From contig CAYYZW010000013.1 of NCBI GenBank assembly GCA_964476375.1, positions 1 through 36,755 of the forward strand: 36,755 nt of DNA, given 5' to 3'. Position numbers and translations under genes: made by a program. How positions within the stretch are numbered: position 1 is the first letter of the stretch; every line of letters begins with the position of its first letter. The stretch is from SAT2750 sp964476375. GTDB lineage: Bacteria; Planctomycetota; Planctomycetia; Pirellulales; Pirellulaceae. Below the pieces are notes generated by a model that worked only from the letters and a program-made list of their open reading frames with translations, made no database searches and was not told the origin of the DNA. Shown one piece after another: positions 15,598-23,943 of this stretch.

Positions 15598-16893
15598 TCA
15601 GCCGGTAAAGAGACGCTCGATCGGCGTACCCGAATCGGTGATCGGAACCGGCCGGTTGCCATCATAAATCAACCCGGAGGGGTCGATCCCCATGGCGGAA
15701 TAGATGGTGGCATGGAAGTCCGCCAGCGAAACGGGATCCTGGAGGATCTCCTTGCCCAGTTCATCGGTCACACCGACTACCTGGCCGGTCTGGAGTCCGC
15801 CACCGGCCAGGACCATGCTGAAGGCCTTGCTATAGTGGCCCCGGCCACCGCGGTTATCGAATTCCGGAGGACGCCCGAACTCGGTTGCCACAACCACCAG
15901 GGTACGGTCAAGTCGCTTGTGCTTTTCCAGATCCAACAGCAGGGTCGAGAGGGCCTGGTCAAGCTGGCGGATCAAATGGTGCTGGTTCGCCTGCCCCTCG
16001 TTATGGGTATCCCATCCTGTTCCGTTGATGAAGTTCAGGTTGAAGGAAACCTCAACGAAACGGACGCCTGTTTGAACCAGCCGCCGTGCCAGCAGGCAAC
16101 GCTGTCCGAATTCACCCCCGTAGCTGGCACGGAGCTTCTCGGACTCGGTTTCTAGCTCAAAGACCTTCATGAATTCCGGCCCGGCAAGCTTCATGCCCGC
16201 CACGCTGGCTTCCACATAGTTTTTGATCTTCCGCTGCCGGCTGTTGCGGTGAAGGTAATCGGACCGAATCTGGTCAAGCAGCGTGTTACGGCGCTGTTGT
16301 CGTACCGGTGTCACATCGTGGGGTCGCTTCAAGGCTGCCGGGCCCAGGGAGGTTTCGGTCAGGTAGAGATAACTGTTGCGGGCCCCCAGGAATCCGGGGC
16401 CGCGACTTGCGCTTGGGTACCCCATGACCACGTAGGCTGGAACACCGTCGCTGCGAGCCTCCAGCTGGTGGGCTGTGACGGATCCTATCGACGGGTAGAT
16501 GGTTGTCCCGGTTGGAGGGCGACCGGTATGGACCCGGTTGACTGCCGCGGCATGTTCATCGATGACATCGTGATGGCAGGTGCGGACGAGAACCGTGCGG
16601 TCAAGGATCCTGGCAGTTTCCGGGAGGTGCTCACAGACCTGCACGCCATCGATAGCGGTGTCGATGGGATTATAGGCAGAGCCGGCTTTTTTTGCCTGGG
16701 GATCCCCACGTCGCTTGGGATCAAAAGTATCCACGTGGCAGGCTCCCCCGCCAAGCCAGATGAAAATGCAGCTGTCAGCCTTGCCACGCGGTGATTCGGC
16801 ACTCTCCAGCCATGGTGCCTGGGCTGCCGCCATCATTCCCACAGTCCCGCTGTGCTGGAGCAATTCCCGTCGTGAAAGATGATTTTCAGGCAT
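15598..16893 (-). CDS. DUF1501 family protein with twin-arginine signal
   Basis: A 431-residue protein of the DUF1501 family, a planctomycete hallmark with an alkaline-phosphatase/sulfatase-like fold. The N-terminus SRRELLQHSG followed by a modest hydrophobic stretch is a Tat-type signal, so it is exported folded, perhaps with a metal. Family wording is clear: FIWLGGGACHVDTFDPK, GVQVCEHLPETA, VRTCHHD, GWDTHNEGQANQH, VVVATEFGRPPEFDNRGGRGHY. Its gene follows the DUF1549/DUF1553 gene by 22 bases, the usual pairing; the two products are thought to act together, but their biochemical role is not established. ATG 16893 fits the Tat signal position. Confidence 0.93.
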   Translation of the reverse strand: MPENHLSRRELLQHSGTVGMMAAAQAPWLESAESPRGKADSCIFIWLGGGACHVDTFDPKRRGDPQAKKAGSAYNPIDTAIDGVQVCEHLPETARILDRTVLVRTCHHDVIDEHAAAVNRVHTGRPPTGTTIYPSIGSVTAHQLEARSDGVPAYVVMGYPSASRGPGFLGARNSYLYLTETSLGPAALKRPHDVTPVRQQRRNTLLDQIRSDYLHRNSRQRKIKNYVEASVAGMKLAGPEFMKVFELETESEKLRASYGGEFGQRCLLARRLVQTGVRFVEVSFNLNFINGTGWDTHNEGQANQHHLIRQLDQALSTLLLDLEKHKRLDRTLVVVATEFGRPPEFDNRGGRGHYSKAFSMVLAGGGLQTGQVVGVTDELGKEILQDPVSLADFHATIYSAMGIDPSGLIYDGNRPVPITDSGTPIERLFTG

Positions 16894-16915
16894 GGTCTTT
16901 TCCGGATCACTATGC

Positions 16916-19900
16916 TCAGGGTAGGAAGGTGAATTCAGGTGAATTCAAAAGAGCCCAGATAAAATCCTCCATCCGCTCCCGCCAGTCTGTCTGCAGCCGT
17001 ATGCTGGGAGGATCACCCAGCCGCACCTGCCGCTCCATTTCCATCTTGATCCTTGTAGCCTCGGCACTGAGGTGGTTGGACCAGGAGACCGCATTGCGAG
17101 AACGTGTTTTGGGTTCCGCTTCCGAAAGCGAAAGCGTGCGAATCCGATCGCTGTAACCCTCGGACAACAACGCCGAAAACAACCTGCGTTCTCTATCGGT
17201 GGGTGGTCGGGAGAGAATTCGCAATGTCATTTTTTCGATGAGCCGGTGAAGCGGCATTTCTTCCAGGACCAGCTCGGTCAGGGCATTGTCATCAGAAAGC
17301 CCTGCCGTGCGACGGCCGACAATACCATTGGCGAGTGTCAGGGGCTGGAGTACCGTGGCTGTCTCCTCTCGCACCGTGAGCGGGTTGGGCCGGGAATCGC
17401 GCCAGCCAAAAACACGCAGCAGTTCAACGACCTCCTGTGCCATCGGCAGTGCAAGTGCCGGCCGGTCACGTTCGTTGGAGAGCGAGGTAAGTTGCCAGGC
17501 CCGGGTCGGCCTTCCAAGGTTGAGGAAGGACTCGACCGGGCGTCGTCCCTGGGGATCCAGTGTCAGTAGCTCGGAGGTGATCTGCTTCCCGGAAATCGCG
17601 AAGAGTGAATCGACAAGCTGCTCGGCAGTCATTTGTCGACGCTGGACCGCGGCATAAAGGGCTGTCTCCGCATCTCCCCCCACGATTCGCTGGTAGGTAT
17701 GGGAACGGAGAATCATCCCTGTGACCTGTTTCATGTCATAGCCGCTCTCGATAAAACGACTGGCAAGGTAATGGAGAAGTTCCGGGTGAGACGATTTGTT
17801 GTCGTCACTGTCCCAGTCATCCACAGGGTCGACCAGGCCAACCCCGAGATACCGTTGCCAGAGACGGTTGACAATCACCTCGGCAAAACGGCGATTGGAA
17901 GGGGTAGTGAGGCGGGCAGCAAGTTCCTCTCGCAGGCCCCGGTTCCCCTCGAGGAAGCTGGCAGGCAACTCGCCAGAGGAAAGTTCCGGGAATGGCCAAT
18001 GAGGAAGAATCGTGGCTCCGGGTGTCAGCGAAACCGTGACTAGTGACTCTCGATCAGTTTCACCCAGCTGGGCAACGCTTGTTTGGGGAAGATCGAGTTT
18101 CTTGCCAGTGAGCATGGCTGCCAGGCCAAACAGTTCCTCCTGCTTGAAGGGGTGGAACGGAGCATCATGGCAGCGGGCACATTTCATCTCGATACCGAGG
18201 AAAGCCTTGGTGAGAACCTGTGCCTTGGCTGCCATGGGGACATCGTTCTGGGTGGCCATGGAAAAACCGGCCGGTCCCCCGTCATGGGTGCTTCCCTCCA
18301 TCATGACCAGTTCCGTGACAAACTGGTCCATCGCCTTATTGTCCAGGAACGACTCGTAAATCCACCAGCGAAAGGGGCCGGTGTTGTTGAGCTTGGGCTT
18401 GAGAATCCCCGGGTTCTCAGCGAGCACATCCTGCCAGTATCCCACCCAGTTGTCTGCCCAGCGAGGGTCGTCCAGAAGGCGGCCGATGACACGATCACGC
18501 CGGCCCTTGCGGCGATCCGACAGCATCTGCTGGATCTCGTCAAGCGATGGCGTCACACCGACCGTGTCCAGGGTCACCCGCCGAAGAAACTCGTAATCGT
18601 CGATCACGGCCGCCGGTATGATTCCGGCCTCGTCCAACCTGGAGTTAATGAACTGGTCAATCTCGTTGTGGATCCTGTGACTGGAAGGACCGGTGGGAAT
18701 GGCGATATCCTCCTGCCGGGCAATCAACTCACGCCCGAGAGCATGACGCCGGCCCCAGTATTCCCGCCATTCCCCGCTGGCCTCGTGCCGCTCGATTGAA
18801 TCCAGCCGGGCCAACAGAGACTGTTGGCCCTCTTTCATGGCCTGCCAGTCCTTCTCCCGCATGCCCCGGCGTGGCTGGTCGTCGGTAGTGAACAACTGGA
18901 AGTCCTCTCCATCCCTTGCAATTGCCACGCATAACTCGTCGACCTCGGCCCTTTGACCGGATCCACCGATCATGGCATCCAGTCGAATCAGATGCCGTGC
19001 ACCATCCATTTCAAGCGAGACCAGTTCCTCCTGGGAACCGGCCGGAAGGAGTCGCAGGTCCAGTCGGTCTCCTGTTTTCAGTTCAGGCACCTGCTCGTGG
19101 CCATCGGCATTTTTTGCCATCAAGGGGGTCTGGCTGACCAGCTTTCCATCAATAAACAGCTTGGCGCTGCTTCGCGCACGCAAGACGATCGAGTAAGTCC
19201 CGGCCGGGAGGGTGCGCCAGCTGCGGGCTCGGAGCATGTAAGGGTTGGAGCGATCATCGATCACCCCGGTCGCCGTGTATTTTCGAGGAACTCCGGTAAA
19301 GGCCAGGGACTTCTGGTGATAGGTGCGTTGAGGCCGTGTGGTCAATGGAACCGTACCAGGATGGGAGGAAATGGACTCGAAAAGCTCTACCTGGACGGTG
19401 CCTTGCGGGAGTTCCTGGGCCGCGGCATACTCTGCATCCCGCGGATCGGGGAAGATTGCACGGTAACGCGTGACAAGACGCTCGACGGGAACCAGGTGGC
19501 GGTAGAGTGCCAGTTCATCGATACCTCCCTGGAAGCTGCTTCCGGGACTTCCACCCATCGACGAACCGATCCAGAGTTCATCGTTGTCGATGACCGGGGG
19601 CTTGCGAGTGGGGCCACCCATTTCCCAACGGCCATCCCCGTGCTGGCCGTCGATCACGGCACGGGCACTGTCAGGATCACCAAAGGTGTAAACAAAAGCG
19701 ACATGGTGCCAGCGACCATCGAGGACCAGTCCTCGTTTTGAATTCCAGCGATGAAAGTCGTTCTGCTGGCCCGGGCGGTTGTCCGCGTTGCGAAACAGGA
19801 AACTGACACGGGCTGTTCCCTCCATGCCACGCATGCGGAGCGAGTAATTCTGGTTCTCGCTGGCAACACCCGGATTCTTGGTTCGCCCCTTGCCCAGGAT

Positions 19901-20359
19901 GTAGACCTGCTGCCCCTCGCCGAGTGACTGCAGGTTGATCCAGGCCTCGATGGTAATCGAGTCACCATTGCCGAAATCCAGCGGACTCCGATCTCCTGGA
20001 TCAGGGACCACGACCCAGCCTGCCGGCAGGCCCAGGTGCAATGCCTTGTTTTGATTGGTGAAGAGCGGGTAGTCGGGAGAACGTGGGCCGGCCTGGCCGG
20101 CCATCACGCTGTTCACCGGTCGGCCATCCAGGACGGAGCCGCTGCCGGCATGGTTCTTTACCCGCTTTTCGTCCTGTCCCTCCATCGTCCAGTAGCCGAT
20201 TGGCTTGTCGGCCAGGATCGTGCTGGCGTAGGGAGAGATCGTTTCCGGCCTGGATTCATCTCCCGGCATGGCTCCCCGGGAGACCGGCGGCGCCAGCAGC
20301 AGAAGCGTCCAGAGGACGAACAAGGTTTTCATGTCACGAGGAAAAAGAAAGCGAATCAT
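16916..20359 (-). CDS. LamG-containing DUF1549/DUF1553 (PSD1-type) secreted protein
   Basis: A 1147-residue exported protein. The start is ATG 20359 or ATG 20332 (residue 10); the latter gives a cleaner signal peptide, and neither has a good ribosome binding site. Domain order: LamG-like concanavalin fold about 50-305 (GYWTMEG, WHHVAFVYTF, GIDELALYRH), a PA14-like beta domain about 320-480 (AKLFIDGKLV), a helical stretch, DUF1549 from about 565 (INSRLDEAGI..., LDTVGVTPSLDEI, DDPRWADNWVGYWQD) with a CxxCH motif near 725 (CARCHDAPFHP), and DUF1553 about 840-1090 (RRFAEVIVNRLWQRYLGVGLV, SRPPTDRE). The N-terminal cytochrome-like domain often seen in PSD1 proteins is absent; the LamG/PA14 pair may bind carbohydrate instead. 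Pairs with the DUF1501 gene downstream. Confidence 0.92.
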   Translation of the reverse strand: MIRFLFPRDMKTLFVLWTLLLLAPPVSRGAMPGDESRPETISPYASTILADKPIGYWTMEGQDEKRVKNHAGSGSVLDGRPVNSVMAGQAGPRSPDYPLFTNQNKALHLGLPAGWVVVPDPGDRSPLDFGNGDSITIEAWINLQSLGEGQQVYILGKGRTKNPGVASENQNYSLRMRGMEGTARVSFLFRNADNRPGQQNDFHRWNSKRGLVLDGRWHHVAFVYTFGDPDSARAVIDGQHGDGRWEMGGPTRKPPVIDNDELWIGSSMGGSPGSSFQGGIDELALYRHLVPVERLVTRYRAIFPDPRDAEYAAAQELPQGTVQVELFESISSHPGTVPLTTRPQRTYHQKSLAFTGVPRKYTATGVIDDRSNPYMLRARSWRTLPAGTYSIVLRARSSAKLFIDGKLVSQTPLMAKNADGHEQVPELKTGDRLDLRLLPAGSQEELVSLEMDGARHLIRLDAMIGGSGQRAEVDELCVAIARDGEDFQLFTTDDQPRRGMREKDWQAMKEGQQSLLARLDSIERHEASGEWREYWGRRHALGRELIARQEDIAIPTGPSSHRIHNEIDQFINSRLDEAGIIPAAVIDDYEFLRRVTLDTVGVTPSLDEIQQMLSDRRKGRRDRVIGRLLDDPRWADNWVGYWQDVLAENPGILKPKLNNTGPFRWWIYESFLDNKAMDQFVTELVMMEGSTHDGGPAGFSMATQNDVPMAAKAQVLTKAFLGIEMKCARCHDAPFHPFKQEELFGLAAMLTGKKLDLPQTSVAQLGETDRESLVTVSLTPGATILPHWPFPELSSGELPASFLEGNRGLREELAARLTTPSNRRFAEVIVNRLWQRYLGVGLVDPVDDWDSDDNKSSHPELLHYLASRFIESGYDMKQVTGMILRSHTYQRIVGGDAETALYAAVQRRQMTAEQLVDSLFAISGKQITSELLTLDPQGRRPVESFLNLGRPTRAWQLTSLSNERDRPALALPMAQEVVELLRVFGWRDSRPNPLTVREETATVLQPLTLANGIVGRRTAGLSDDNALTELVLEEMPLHRLIEKMTLRILSRPPTDRERRLFSALLSEGYSDRIRTLSLSEAEPKTRSRNAVSWSNHLSAEATRIKMEMERQVRLGDPPSIRLQTDWRERMEDFIWALLNSPEFTFLP

Positions 20360-20413
20360 GCTGCTGATTCTAATGGGAATTCAGTGAACAGACCAACGTC
20401 TGCCGGCGCTCTC

Positions 20414-21352
20414 TTAGCGGGAGTATTCCTGGTAGTGCTGCTCGATCTCTGCAGCATCGACAGAACCCCGGTGCAGGAGCAGGCGATAGCGGAAACGCCA
20501 GGGACAGCCGATATTCAAAGGAGCTGCCTCGGCACCCGGGTAAACCGCGTTCTGCATGCTGCCGGATCGCCTCAGGATCCAGCCCTGGGGAAATCCCGGT
20601 ACCGAGGGATGAGACATGATGGTGATGCCGCTCTCGCTTCCGCGGTTTCCAAAATCACCACGGATGTCCATCCAGCCACCTCCCTCCACGGCTGTCGACG
20701 TCGGTTCCACCTTTCCGGTTTGACCCTGGAAAACAACATCGTCAGGCATTTTGAAGCGGGGAGAAAAACCACCATACCCCTTGGCATCGGTCGACCCTCC
20801 CAGCCTGAGTTCCGGAACCAGGGCCCGCAACTTGATATCGAAATCGATCACTCGCTGGTTCTCGTCCTCCCGTCCAACGCGAATCGTCGTCTGTTCTTTC
20901 ACGAGCGGGACTGGTTGGCCATCCTTGTCAGTGAAAGCAGGGGAGGACCAGGTCACGTGGACCTCGAGCGCCGCCCGGTTGCGTTTCTGCCTCTGGTGAA
21001 CCTCCTCCACCTGCCAGTTGAAATCCTGGCAGGCCCAGCCGTCGCCAGCACTACTGGAACCGACCAGGCACTGATGCCAGGCCCAGAAAATTCCCCGGTG
21101 ATGAGGGTGGTCTGCAGGAAAGTCCTCTGTGATCTCGTTGCCATCCAGGTCCATCAGCGGGTGCACGTAATTGGCTCGAGCGTATTGTCCCTCCAGCGAC
21201 CGGGTCCTGCGCTGGTAGAAAAGAACCTTCTGGTTCCCCTCCTTGATCCAGCATCCCTCGCTGGTCTTTTCGATCGTCATCGCCGGGCGGCCTGGTTCAG
21301 CAGGTAGCCAGGTAGGGACCAGCAGCAGGGAAAAAAGAATTAGCAGCCGCAT
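20414..21352 (-). CDS. DUF6807 (PmoA-like) family secreted protein
   Basis: A 312-residue exported protein with a signal peptide (1-18, ending LPAEP). The family-defining segment is ADHPHHRGIFWAWHQ at residues 80-94, with clustered His that may bind metal or a sugar. YVHPLMDLDGNEITEDF before it and HPSVPGFPQGWILRRSG late in the protein are also typical. The fold is predicted beta-rich and galactose-mutarotase-like in related families. Despite the name, there is no link to methane oxidation here. Gene gaps are 24 bases upstream and 54 downstream, placing it in the same run as the EEP and PSD1 genes. Function not established. Confidence 0.85.
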   Translation of the reverse strand: MRLLILFSLLLVPTWLPAEPGRPAMTIEKTSEGCWIKEGNQKVLFYQRRTRSLEGQYARANYVHPLMDLDGNEITEDFPADHPHHRGIFWAWHQCLVGSSSAGDGWACQDFNWQVEEVHQRQKRNRAALEVHVTWSSPAFTDKDGQPVPLVKEQTTIRVGREDENQRVIDFDIKLRALVPELRLGGSTDAKGYGGFSPRFKMPDDVVFQGQTGKVEPTSTAVEGGGWMDIRGDFGNRGSESGITIMSHPSVPGFPQGWILRRSGSMQNAVYPGAEAAPLNIGCPWRFRYRLLLHRGSVDAAEIEQHYQEYSR

Positions 21353-21376
21353 GGAATGAATCCCGGATGGGTGTTG

Positions 21377-22549
21377 TTACTTGAAAGCGATATCGACCCA
21401 GACCAGCCGGTGGTCGGAGGCGTCCAGCAGTGCCGATGCAGGATCCCCGGATGGCGGCCAGAAGACACCACTTTTTACCATCTGCAGGCTTCGGGAGGGG
21501 AGTACATAGTCGACGCGCAGGTTTCCGGGACCATTGTCAGAAAAATCGGCAGTGTCGTGTGCCGCGCGGCCGCGATGGTTCGCATTCACGCCCGTCTCCC
21601 GAAAAGCATCTGCTCCCTCGCTGGACGGGATCTGCCCAGAGTGAATGCGTCGCTGGCCGAGTAACTGCTCGATTGCCCCGGGGACCGTGTCCCCGTCCAT
21701 CGGATCGGCATTCATGTCGCCGGCAATGACGAAGTGCTGGCCACGCGCCAGTCCTCCTCGCTGCCCCCGATCATCGACCAGGTAGTGACTTCGTGAAGGC
21801 CGGATATAATCTGCCCAGAGCCGGATCTCGTCGTGGTTGCGCCTGCCGTTTCGATCCTCCGGGCCGTCAAAAACCGGGGGAGTCGGATGCGAGGCGAGCA
21901 GGTGAATCGTCGTCATGCCACATTGGATTGGCAGATCCCAGTGGTTTTTTGATGAGAGCCGAAACACGGCTGTTGCTTCTGCCGGGTAATATGCTCTCCC
22001 GTCATCCGGGTTGACCGGGAGCAAGGCTCCGGGCATCGCCTTCCATGGGAATTGCTGGAAAGTGCGAGCCTTGTCCGCATCAATCGGGTAGCGGCTGAGG
22101 ACCAGCATGCCGAATTGTCCCGGGAAGCGGCCAAAGCCGAAGGAGTCTGCCGGCTGGCCGGTCTTGCCGTTCCCGTCCAGGTCGACCCCACTGGGGATAC
22201 CGGTATTGACCGGGCCAAGGTAGGCATAATCGTACTCGATTGGCGACTGCCCCCCCTGGGAGACTGCCAGGTACATCTGCCTGAGCGACTGCAGCGTTTG
22301 CCCGCTGGAGTCGTAATCGACCTCGTTGAGAAGAACAACATCGGGCCGCACCCGCTGCAGGATCTCGGCAACCTTGCGAGCCTGCTCACAGGTGCCCTCT
22401 TTCAACTCATCCCGCAACTCGCCTGCGGCAGGTCGGTTCAGAGAGGTATTGAAAGTCGCGAAGCGGATTTTCTCTGCCCCCATGCCGGTCGTGACAGTGG
22501 CAAGCACCAGCATGAAGCAGGGAAGCGTGGATGGGTGCCTGAGCTTCAT
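21377..22549 (-). CDS. Secreted endonuclease/exonuclease/phosphatase (EEP) family protein
   Basis: A 390-residue protein with a signal peptide (about 1-24, ending GMGA) and an EEP fold. Catalytic motifs in order: RFATFNTSLNRP (Asn), VVLLNEVDYDS (metal-binding Glu), TTIHLLASHPTPP (His), VIAGDMNADP (Asp/Asn), RVDYVLPS (Asp) and the final SDHRLVWVDI (Asp-His). All key residues seem present. A Gly/Asp-rich segment GVDLDGNGKTG might bind calcium. Members hydrolyse phosphodiesters or phosphomonoesters; a secreted one probably acts on extracellular DNA or organic phosphate to gain phosphorus (inference). Gap of 25 bases from the PLP-enzyme gene. Confidence 0.86.
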   Translation of the reverse strand: MKLRHPSTLPCFMLVLATVTTGMGAEKIRFATFNTSLNRPAAGELRDELKEGTCEQARKVAEILQRVRPDVVLLNEVDYDSSGQTLQSLRQMYLAVSQGGQSPIEYDYAYLGPVNTGIPSGVDLDGNGKTGQPADSFGFGRFPGQFGMLVLSRYPIDADKARTFQQFPWKAMPGALLPVNPDDGRAYYPAEATAVFRLSSKNHWDLPIQCGMTTIHLLASHPTPPVFDGPEDRNGRRNHDEIRLWADYIRPSRSHYLVDDRGQRGGLARGQHFVIAGDMNADPMDGDTVPGAIEQLLGQRRIHSGQIPSSEGADAFRETGVNANHRGRAAHDTADFSDNGPGNLRVDYVLPSRSLQMVKSGVFWPPSGDPASALLDASDHRLVWVDIAFK

Positions 22550-22574
22550 GGGTGGTCATCCTGGAAGCGGGTGG

Positions 22575-23660
22575 TTACTGGAGTCGCCCACGGCCTTCCA
22601 GTGGCCAGATGACCTCCAGCTCATCTCCCCGGAAACCATAGAACTGGTCATGCAGAACCGTAGTCATATCACTGTAACCAGGAATCACCTCCAGTCGATC
22701 ACCAATTTTCAGGTCCTGGGCGGAGGGTTCCAGGTGAAGTGCCCCATGTTCCGCTGATAACCGCACGACCTGGATATCATCGCGTCCCACAACGACTGCC
22801 GGGTCCGAGTCGGCATGAAATGTCTTTCTGCCGGCATCGATGATCGCCCGGTCCGGGGCAGGCCGTGAGACAACCGTTGCCAGCACGGTCAGTGCATTCT
22901 CCAGGTCCTGGATATTGCACTGGTTGCGATAGAACTGGTCCATCATGATGGCACCTCCTGCCTGGATTTCCGTGATCCCAGGATGGGCGCAGCTGAAAGT
23001 GTACGACCCGGTTCCGCCGCAGGAGACGATATCACAGCAGAATCCTGCAGCTTTCATGCTGTTGGCACAGTCGACCAGGATATCCAGTGCCTGCCCGATC
23101 CTGTCTTTCTTTTCTTCCGGGTCGGGAATGGTCAGCAGGTGTCCCTCGTAACCCATGATTCCTACCACCTCAAGTCCTGGCAGAGGAGCGACCTGGGCGG
23201 CCAGTTCCAGCAAGGCTTCACCAGGTTGCACACCGACCCGTGCCAGGCCGATATCCACTTCAAAGATGACCCGTGTAACCTGTCCCTCGGCGGTCATCGC
23301 CTCGCTCATGGGGGTCGCCTGGTCGATGTGGTCGATGCAGACGATCGGACGGGCAATCCTGCAGAGGCTGGCCAGTCGCTGCATCTTGGCCGGGCCGACA
23401 ATCAGGTTGGCGATCAGCAGGTCGTCGATTCCTCCGGCCGCCAGCACCTCCGCTTCTCCCAGCTTGGCACAGGTGATACCAAGTGCCCCGGCCTCAATCA
23501 GTTTCTGCCCGATCGCTGGTGACTTGTGACACTTGCTGTGAGGCCGCCAGTGGATATTGTTCTCATGGCAGGCCTGGACCATTTTCTGGATATTTGCTTC
23601 CATCGCATCCAGGTCCATACAGAGCGCTGGCGTGTCGAGCGTGTGCTTGGTGATCTCCAC
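22575..23660 (-). CDS. D-threonine aldolase/D-serine dehydratase-like PLP enzyme
   Basis: A 361-residue fold-type III (alanine-racemase-like) PLP enzyme. LDTPALCMDLDAMEANI opens the barrel; HWRPHSKCHKSP carries the PLP lysine (about Lys43); ITCAKLGEAEVL, IFEVDIGLARVG, CGGTGSY and EIQAGGAIMMDQ are typical of the D-threonine aldolase/DSD1 family. The C-terminal domain has LSAEHGAL and HDQFYGFRGD, probably part of the metal site. I use GTG 23660: it matches the family start and has GGAGGG ten bases upstream, inside the end of the MoaD-like gene. The open frame to 23807 just overlaps that gene. Possible reactions are retro-aldol cleavage or dehydration of a D-3-hydroxy amino acid; substrate unknown. 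Confidence 0.87.
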   Translation of the reverse strand: MEITKHTLDTPALCMDLDAMEANIQKMVQACHENNIHWRPHSKCHKSPAIGQKLIEAGALGITCAKLGEAEVLAAGGIDDLLIANLIVGPAKMQRLASLCRIARPIVCIDHIDQATPMSEAMTAEGQVTRVIFEVDIGLARVGVQPGEALLELAAQVAPLPGLEVVGIMGYEGHLLTIPDPEEKKDRIGQALDILVDCANSMKAAGFCCDIVSCGGTGSYTFSCAHPGITEIQAGGAIMMDQFYRNQCNIQDLENALTVLATVVSRPAPDRAIIDAGRKTFHADSDPAVVVGRDDIQVVRLSAEHGALHLEPSAQDLKIGDRLEVIPGYSDMTTVLHDQFYGFRGDELEVIWPLEGRGRLQ

Positions 23661-23664
23661 GTGA

Positions 23665-23931
23665 TTATGACCCTCCACCAATGACTGGCAGGAAATGAAC
23701 CTCCCGGGCATCCCCCACCTGGGTTCGTAATCCACGGGACCCCATCGAGCTATCGACCGAGACCTGCAGTGTGCGGGCAAGATCATCGCCGTCACAGAGC
23801 CGGTCACGAATCCCGGGGAACTGTTGATCGAGCTGCTCGATCACCTGGCGGACATTATCCGCTTCCATCTCTACCTGGGAAACACCCCCGGTGAGGGATT
23901 TAAGCTGCGCGGGAATGAAGACGGTGGGCAT
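23665..23931 (-). CDS. MoaD/ThiS-like ubiquitin-fold sulfur carrier
   Basis: An 88-residue beta-grasp protein. The ending HFLPVIGGGS matches the MoaD/ThiS tail, where a C-terminal Gly-Gly is adenylated and turned into a thiocarboxylate. Here a third Gly and a Ser follow the diglycine, so either the tail is processed or the protein is not used in the standard way. The body (VRQVIEQLDQQFPGIRDRL) fits the family helix. It lies 12 bases after the Mo-subunit gene and 4 bases before the PLP-enzyme gene. Roles could be molybdopterin synthesis, sulfuration of the Mo cofactor of the neighbouring hydroxylase, or sulfur transfer for another product. No MoaE, MoeB or ThiF partner is in the window. Confidence 0.84.
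   Translation of the reverse strand: MPTVFIPAQLKSLTGGVSQVEMEADNVRQVIEQLDQQFPGIRDRLCDGDDLARTLQVSVDSSMGSRGLRTQVGDAREVHFLPVIGGGS
23671..23676 (-). promoter_or_regulatory. Ribosome binding site inside MoaD-like C-terminal codons
   Basis: On the minus strand the last codons of the MoaD-like gene read GGT GGA GGG TCA TAA. They contain GGAGGG, a near-perfect Shine-Dalgarno core, ten bases before the GTG of the PLP-enzyme gene. It decides the downstream start and implies translational coupling. Confidence 0.8.
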
Positions 23932-23943
23932 GGGAAGAGTGGC

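Noticed and set aside
20036..21307. Long + strand frame (423 codons) opposite the DUF6807 gene
   Set aside because: It lies across the DUF6807 gene and the start of the PSD1 gene, which have clear family motifs and signal peptides; the + frame has no recognisable domain. Long antisense frames are expected in GC-rich coding DNA.
20414..21352. Methane monooxygenase-related PmoA
   Set aside because: The name is only a family label; the protein has a signal peptide and a DHPHHRG motif, no multiple membrane helices and no pmoB or pmoC neighbours.
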